DNA of 10,057 nucleotides, taken from contig JAGHAJ010000057.1 in NCBI GenBank assembly GCA_021161545.1, positions 1 through 10,057 of the forward strand, read 5' to 3'. Both the position numbers and the translations under genes were made by a program. The DNA is from Synergistota bacterium (GTDB lineage: Bacteria; Synergistota; JAGHAJ01). Position 1 is the first letter of the stretch, and every line of letters starts with the position of its first letter. Below, piece after piece: positions 5,827 to 10,057 of the stretch. The notes beneath the pieces are model-generated. The model had not been told where the DNA came from. It searched no databases and saw only the letters and a program-made list of their open reading frames with translations.

Positions 5827-7260
5827 CTAAATCTTCTTTTGAAGAATATCCCTTACCACATTGGGATTTGCTTTTCCTTTTGTAGCCTTCATCACCTGTC
5901 CTACAAGAAAATTAAATATATTTGCTTTTCCTTTACGATACGACTCAACTGCATCAGGATTTGCCGAAAGGACCTCCTCTACGACTTTCTCTATCTCGGA
6001 TCTATCTACTATCTGAACAAGCCCTTCCCTTTTCACTATTTCGTCTGGGTCATCACCAGTATCAAACATTATGCTGAATACCTTCTTGGCAATCTTTCCA
6101 CTTATTGTACCATCCTTAATTAGCGTAAGCAACCTCCCCAGTTGATGAGGTTTTACTCTGCTATCCTGTATTTCCAGTCCTGCTCTATTTAACTCTCCCA
6201 GAAAATCACCAAGTATCCAGTTTGCAATACTTTTGGCATCACCAAAATACTTCACAGCTTCTTCAAAATAATCTCCTATGCTCTTCTCGATTACCATGAT
6301 GGATGCTTCTTTCTCGCCTATCCCCATAGAAACAAACCGTTTTCGCCTATTAGCGGGAAGCTCTGGCATATCACTCTTGATGCTTTCTAATATTTCCTCA
6401 TCTACATATATAGGAAGTAAGTCTGGTTCCGGAAAGTAACGATAGTCTTGAGCCTCTTCCTTACCACGCAAACTTATTGTTTTCTTTTCAGGTTCACTCC
6501 AGTGCCTTGTCTCCTGCTCCACTCTTCCTCCGCTTTTTATAAGTTTTATTTGCCTCTCTACTTCATAGTTCAAAGCCCTTTCCAACGCTTTAAATGAATT
6601 CATATTCTTAAGTTCTACCTTTACGCCAAGCCCCTCTCCCTCCCTGTGCACAGAGACATTCGCATCACACCTCATAGAGCCAAGTTCCATATTTCCATCA
6701 GAAATTCCAAGGTGTTGAACAATGCTCCTCAGCTCCATAAGATATTCTCTTGCCTCTGAAGGAGACGAAAAGTCGGGTTCGCTAACTATTTCTATAAGCG
6801 GAACTCCTGCCCTATTGTAGTCAACAAGAGAATATGTAGCATGTTCTATTCTCCCGGTCTTCGTCGGGTGAACAAGTTTCCCTGCATCTTCTTCAAGATG
6901 GATCCTCGTTATACCTATACGCTTGTGAGAGTAAGGTAACTCTATCCATCCATGCCTACCCACAGGAATATCGTATTGAGTTATCTGATACGCCTTCGGT
7001 AAGTCCGGATAAAAGTAGTTCTTTCTATAAAAATGAGAATATGGTAGTATCTCACAATTCAGTGCAATTGCAGCCTTTAACGCAAATTCCAATGCCTTTT
7101 TATTCAAGACAGGTAAAGAACCAGGAAGCCCAAGACACACAGGACATACATTGGTATTAGGCTCCTTACCTATGTAATCAGTTGAACACCCGCAAAATAG
7201 CTTACTGTCTGTTAGAAGCTGACAGTGAACCTCAAGTCCTATAACAGTTTCATATCCCAT
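5827..7260 (-). CDS. gatB: Asp-tRNA(Asn)/Glu-tRNA(Gln) amidotransferase subunit B
   Basis: GatB binds the mischarged tRNA and holds the kinase site that activates Glu or Asp on tRNA before amidation in the GatCAB complex; cytoplasmic. The 477-residue protein has normal length. Seen: GLEVHCQL (8-15) and a zinc-binding set Cys23, Cys25, Cys39, Cys42; EEDAGKLVH and RAGVPLIEIVSEPD of the catalytic cradle; RCDANVSVH; and a C-terminal helical YqeY-like tRNA-binding region (about 330-477) with the typical ending NPNVVRDILQKK. The ATG at 7260 follows AGAGGGG with an 8-base gap and overlaps the 3' end of gatA by 11 bases, so translational coupling and balanced subunit synthesis are expected. The stop TAG runs directly into the ribosome binding site of the EF-G gene. 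Confidence 0.97.
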   Translation of the reverse strand: MGYETVIGLEVHCQLLTDSKLFCGCSTDYIGKEPNTNVCPVCLGLPGSLPVLNKKALEFALKAAIALNCEILPYSHFYRKNYFYPDLPKAYQITQYDIPVGRHGWIELPYSHKRIGITRIHLEEDAGKLVHPTKTGRIEHATYSLVDYNRAGVPLIEIVSEPDFSSPSEAREYLMELRSIVQHLGISDGNMELGSMRCDANVSVHREGEGLGVKVELKNMNSFKALERALNYEVERQIKLIKSGGRVEQETRHWSEPEKKTISLRGKEEAQDYRYFPEPDLLPIYVDEEILESIKSDMPELPANRRKRFVSMGIGEKEASIMVIEKSIGDYFEEAVKYFGDAKSIANWILGDFLGELNRAGLEIQDSRVKPHQLGRLLTLIKDGTISGKIAKKVFSIMFDTGDDPDEIVKREGLVQIVDRSEIEKVVEEVLSANPDAVESYRKGKANIFNFLVGQVMKATKGKANPNVVRDILQKKI

Positions 7261-8713
7261 GATAAAGTCCCCTCTCTTTCAACTCCTGTTCCAGCTTATA
7301 TGAAACCTTTAAGATATCTATCTCTCCCAATGCCTTACCTACTATGTGTATCCCAACTGGTAAATTACCATCCTTGAAGAGTGGTATAGAAATGGCAGAA
7401 ATACCAGCAAGATTAGCAGGTATGGTAAATATATCTGACAGATACATGCTTATAGGATCGGCTGTACGCTCCCCAATACCGAAAGCTACAGTCGGCGATG
7501 TAGGGCCAATTATTACATCTACATCTTTAAATGCTCTTTCAAAATCATGCCTTATTAGTGTTCTTACTTTCTGGGCCTTCAAATAAAATGCATCATAATA
7601 TCCAGAGCTGAGAACGTATGTGCCCATCATTATCCTTCTCTTTACCTCTTTACCAAAACCAGATGTCCTGACTTTCCTATAAAGTTCTCTTATGTCTTCC
7701 ACTGTCTCTTCAGAAATACCATATTGAACACCATCGTATCTGGCAAGGTTTGAACTTGCTTCAGCAGGTGCAATTATATAGTAGCATGGTAATGCATATT
7801 CCATGTGTGGAAAACTCACACTCTTCACATTTACCCTCATTGTCCTGAATATGTCTATGACTTCTTCTATTCCTTCTATAACTTCTTCTGAAACACCCTC
7901 TGCATTATACTCTTCCATTATTCCAACCCTTATTTCACTAATGTCATCTTCAAGCATGGTGCTGTAATGAGGTACCTTTACTGGTAGAGATGTGGAGTCA
8001 TAATTGTCTTTCCCCGCAATAATTTCCAGCATTGCGGCAGCATCTCTAACATCCTTGGTGATTGGGCCTATCTGGTCAAGAGAGGATGCAAACGCAATGA
8101 GTCCATATCGAGAAACAAGCCCATAGGTAGGTTTAAATCCCACCACCCCACAAAATGCAGCAGGCTGCCTTATGGAACCACCTGTATCAGAACCCAAGGC
8201 TACTATGGCCTCACCAGAAGCAACAGCAGCAGCAGAACCACCACTTGAGCCACCCGGTACCTTTGATGTATCAAGGGGATTCCTGGTAACACCGTAAGCT
8301 GAATTCTCCGTAGATGAACCCATAGCAAACTCATCCATATTAGTTCTTCCTATAATAATCATCTTCTGTGACTTAATTTTCCGTATAACCGTAGCATCAT
8401 AAGGGGAAATAAACCCTTTAAGTATCTTTGAAGAGCAGGTTATATCTTTACCCTTGACACATATATTGTCTTTCACAGCTACTGGTATCCCTGCAAATGG
8501 TGGTAGCTTTTCACCTCCTTTTCTTCGCTTGTCTATCTCTTCAGCTTCTTGAAGGGCTTCTTCTCCATACACCTCGTTATAACAATGAAGTATTTCTTCC
8601 CTCTCTTCTATTCTACTTAGAACTGATTCTACCACCTCTACAGCCGTTACTTCGCCGCTTTCCATCATTTTCCCGAGCTTCCATGCAGGCAATTCAAAAA
8701 GCTCCAATGTCAT
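7250..8713 (-). CDS. gatA: Asp-tRNA(Asn)/Glu-tRNA(Gln) amidotransferase subunit A
   Basis: GatA is the glutaminase of GatCAB: it releases ammonia from glutamine for amidation of Glu-tRNA(Gln) or Asp-tRNA(Asn). The 487-residue protein belongs to the amidase signature family. Seen: the Ser-cisSer-Lys triad as Lys81 (in GIPVAVKDN), Ser156 (in PGGSSGGS) and Ser180 (in GSDTGGSIRQPA), with the same spacing as in characterised GatA; then GVVGFKPTYGLVSRYGL and SLDQIGPI. It is 5 bases downstream of gatC. The first ATG (8713) is only 1 base after GGGGG (8719-8715); the TTG at codon 3 (8707) is 7 bases after it and could be the real start, giving 485 residues. The overlap with gatB indicates coupled translation. 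Confidence 0.97.
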   Translation of the reverse strand: MTLELFELPAWKLGKMMESGEVTAVEVVESVLSRIEEREEILHCYNEVYGEEALQEAEEIDKRRKGGEKLPPFAGIPVAVKDNICVKGKDITCSSKILKGFISPYDATVIRKIKSQKMIIIGRTNMDEFAMGSSTENSAYGVTRNPLDTSKVPGGSSGGSAAAVASGEAIVALGSDTGGSIRQPAAFCGVVGFKPTYGLVSRYGLIAFASSLDQIGPITKDVRDAAAMLEIIAGKDNYDSTSLPVKVPHYSTMLEDDISEIRVGIMEEYNAEGVSEEVIEGIEEVIDIFRTMRVNVKSVSFPHMEYALPCYYIIAPAEASSNLARYDGVQYGISEETVEDIRELYRKVRTSGFGKEVKRRIMMGTYVLSSGYYDAFYLKAQKVRTLIRHDFERAFKDVDVIIGPTSPTVAFGIGERTADPISMYLSDIFTIPANLAGISAISIPLFKDGNLPVGIHIVGKALGEIDILKVSYKLEQELKERGLYHGI

Positions 8714-8714
8714 T

Positions 8715-8720
8715 CCCCCT
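8715..8720 (-). promoter_or_regulatory. Ribosome binding site for gatA, overlapping the gatC stop
   Basis: AGGGGG on the minus strand shares its first bases with the gatC TAG stop (8721-8719). It is too close to the ATG at 8713 (1 base) but well placed for the TTG at 8707 (7 bases), which makes the gatA start uncertain. Confidence 0.5.
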
Positions 8721-8987
8721 ATCTTATTCGTGGTACCCTTATGTACCCACCTTCAGTATGAGGAGCAATACCAAGAACATCCTCTCTTTCCAAACCTTTT
8801 TCGACTCTATCCTCTCTCATTGGGGTCTGGTGTTTTATAACATAAAATGTGGGTTCAACTCTCTCCGTATCAACCGAAGAAAGCTTCTTAAAGTATTCCA
8901 TTATGGCATTAAAGTGTTCTTCCATCTCCCTGAGTTCATCCTCTGTAAGCTCAAGATTTGAGAGCTTGGCTATGTGCCTAACATCCA

Positions 8988-8988
<1 letters not shown>
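8719..8988 (-). CDS. gatC: Asp-tRNA(Asn)/Glu-tRNA(Gln) amidotransferase subunit C
   Basis: GatC is the small subunit that wraps around and stabilises the GatA-GatB interface. This 89-residue form has the family's N-terminal helical part (DVRHIAKLSNLELTEDEL, then a helix with HFNAIMEYFKKLSSVDTE) and the typical ending APHTEGGYIRVPRI. The start chosen is the ATG at 8988, in the TGATG overlap with the ligA stop and 7 bases from GGAGG (9000-8996). A GTG one codon earlier (8991) has only 4 bases of spacing and is less likely. It is first of the gatCAB trio and directly coupled to ligA upstream, a less usual placement than a free-standing gatCAB. Confidence 0.95.

Positions 8989-10057
<1,069 letters not shown>

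Overview
The window is AT-rich bacterial DNA carrying nine tightly packed genes, almost entirely housekeeping. Genomic signs are heavy use of ATA (Ile) and AGA/AGG (Arg) codons, clear purine-rich Shine-Dalgarno sites, and intergenic gaps from 31 bases down to overlaps. GatCAB shows a bacterium that makes Gln-tRNA and/or Asn-tRNA by transamidation. The codon bias would suit an AT-rich, perhaps anaerobic or thermophilic lineage, but the sequence alone does not fix a phylum.

Left third, plus strand (1-3179): the C-terminal part of a TIGR03960-type radical SAM protein (its N-terminus lies before the window), its usual partner of the DUF2344/TIGR03936 family (8-base overlap), then pgi, glucose-6-phosphate isomerase, 31 bases on.

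Right two thirds, minus strand (10057-3165), read right to left: ligA (NAD-dependent DNA ligase, N-terminus beyond the window), gatC, gatA, gatB, an EF-G paralogue of the EF-G2 type, and an ICMT-like membrane methyltransferase. Junctions are TGATG overlap, 5-base gap, 11-base overlap, 13-base gap and 0-base gap, so this looks like one operon joining DNA ligation, tRNA-dependent amidation and a translational GTPase. No promoter for either unit lies in the window.

The two units converge at 3165-3179, where the coding ends of pgi and the methyltransferase gene overlap by 15 bases, so any terminators must lie inside the opposite gene. There is no gene-free stretch over 300 bases (the longest gap is 31 bases), and I saw no RNA gene, mobile element or CRISPR array. 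I found no convincing new biological system. The points worth a second look are the Tyr replacing the switch II His in the EF-G paralogue, two strong inverted repeats inside genes, the in-frame TAG junction between the EF-G gene and the methyltransferase gene, frequent TAG stops that merge with the next gene's G-rich ribosome binding site, and the terminator arrangement at the convergent junction.
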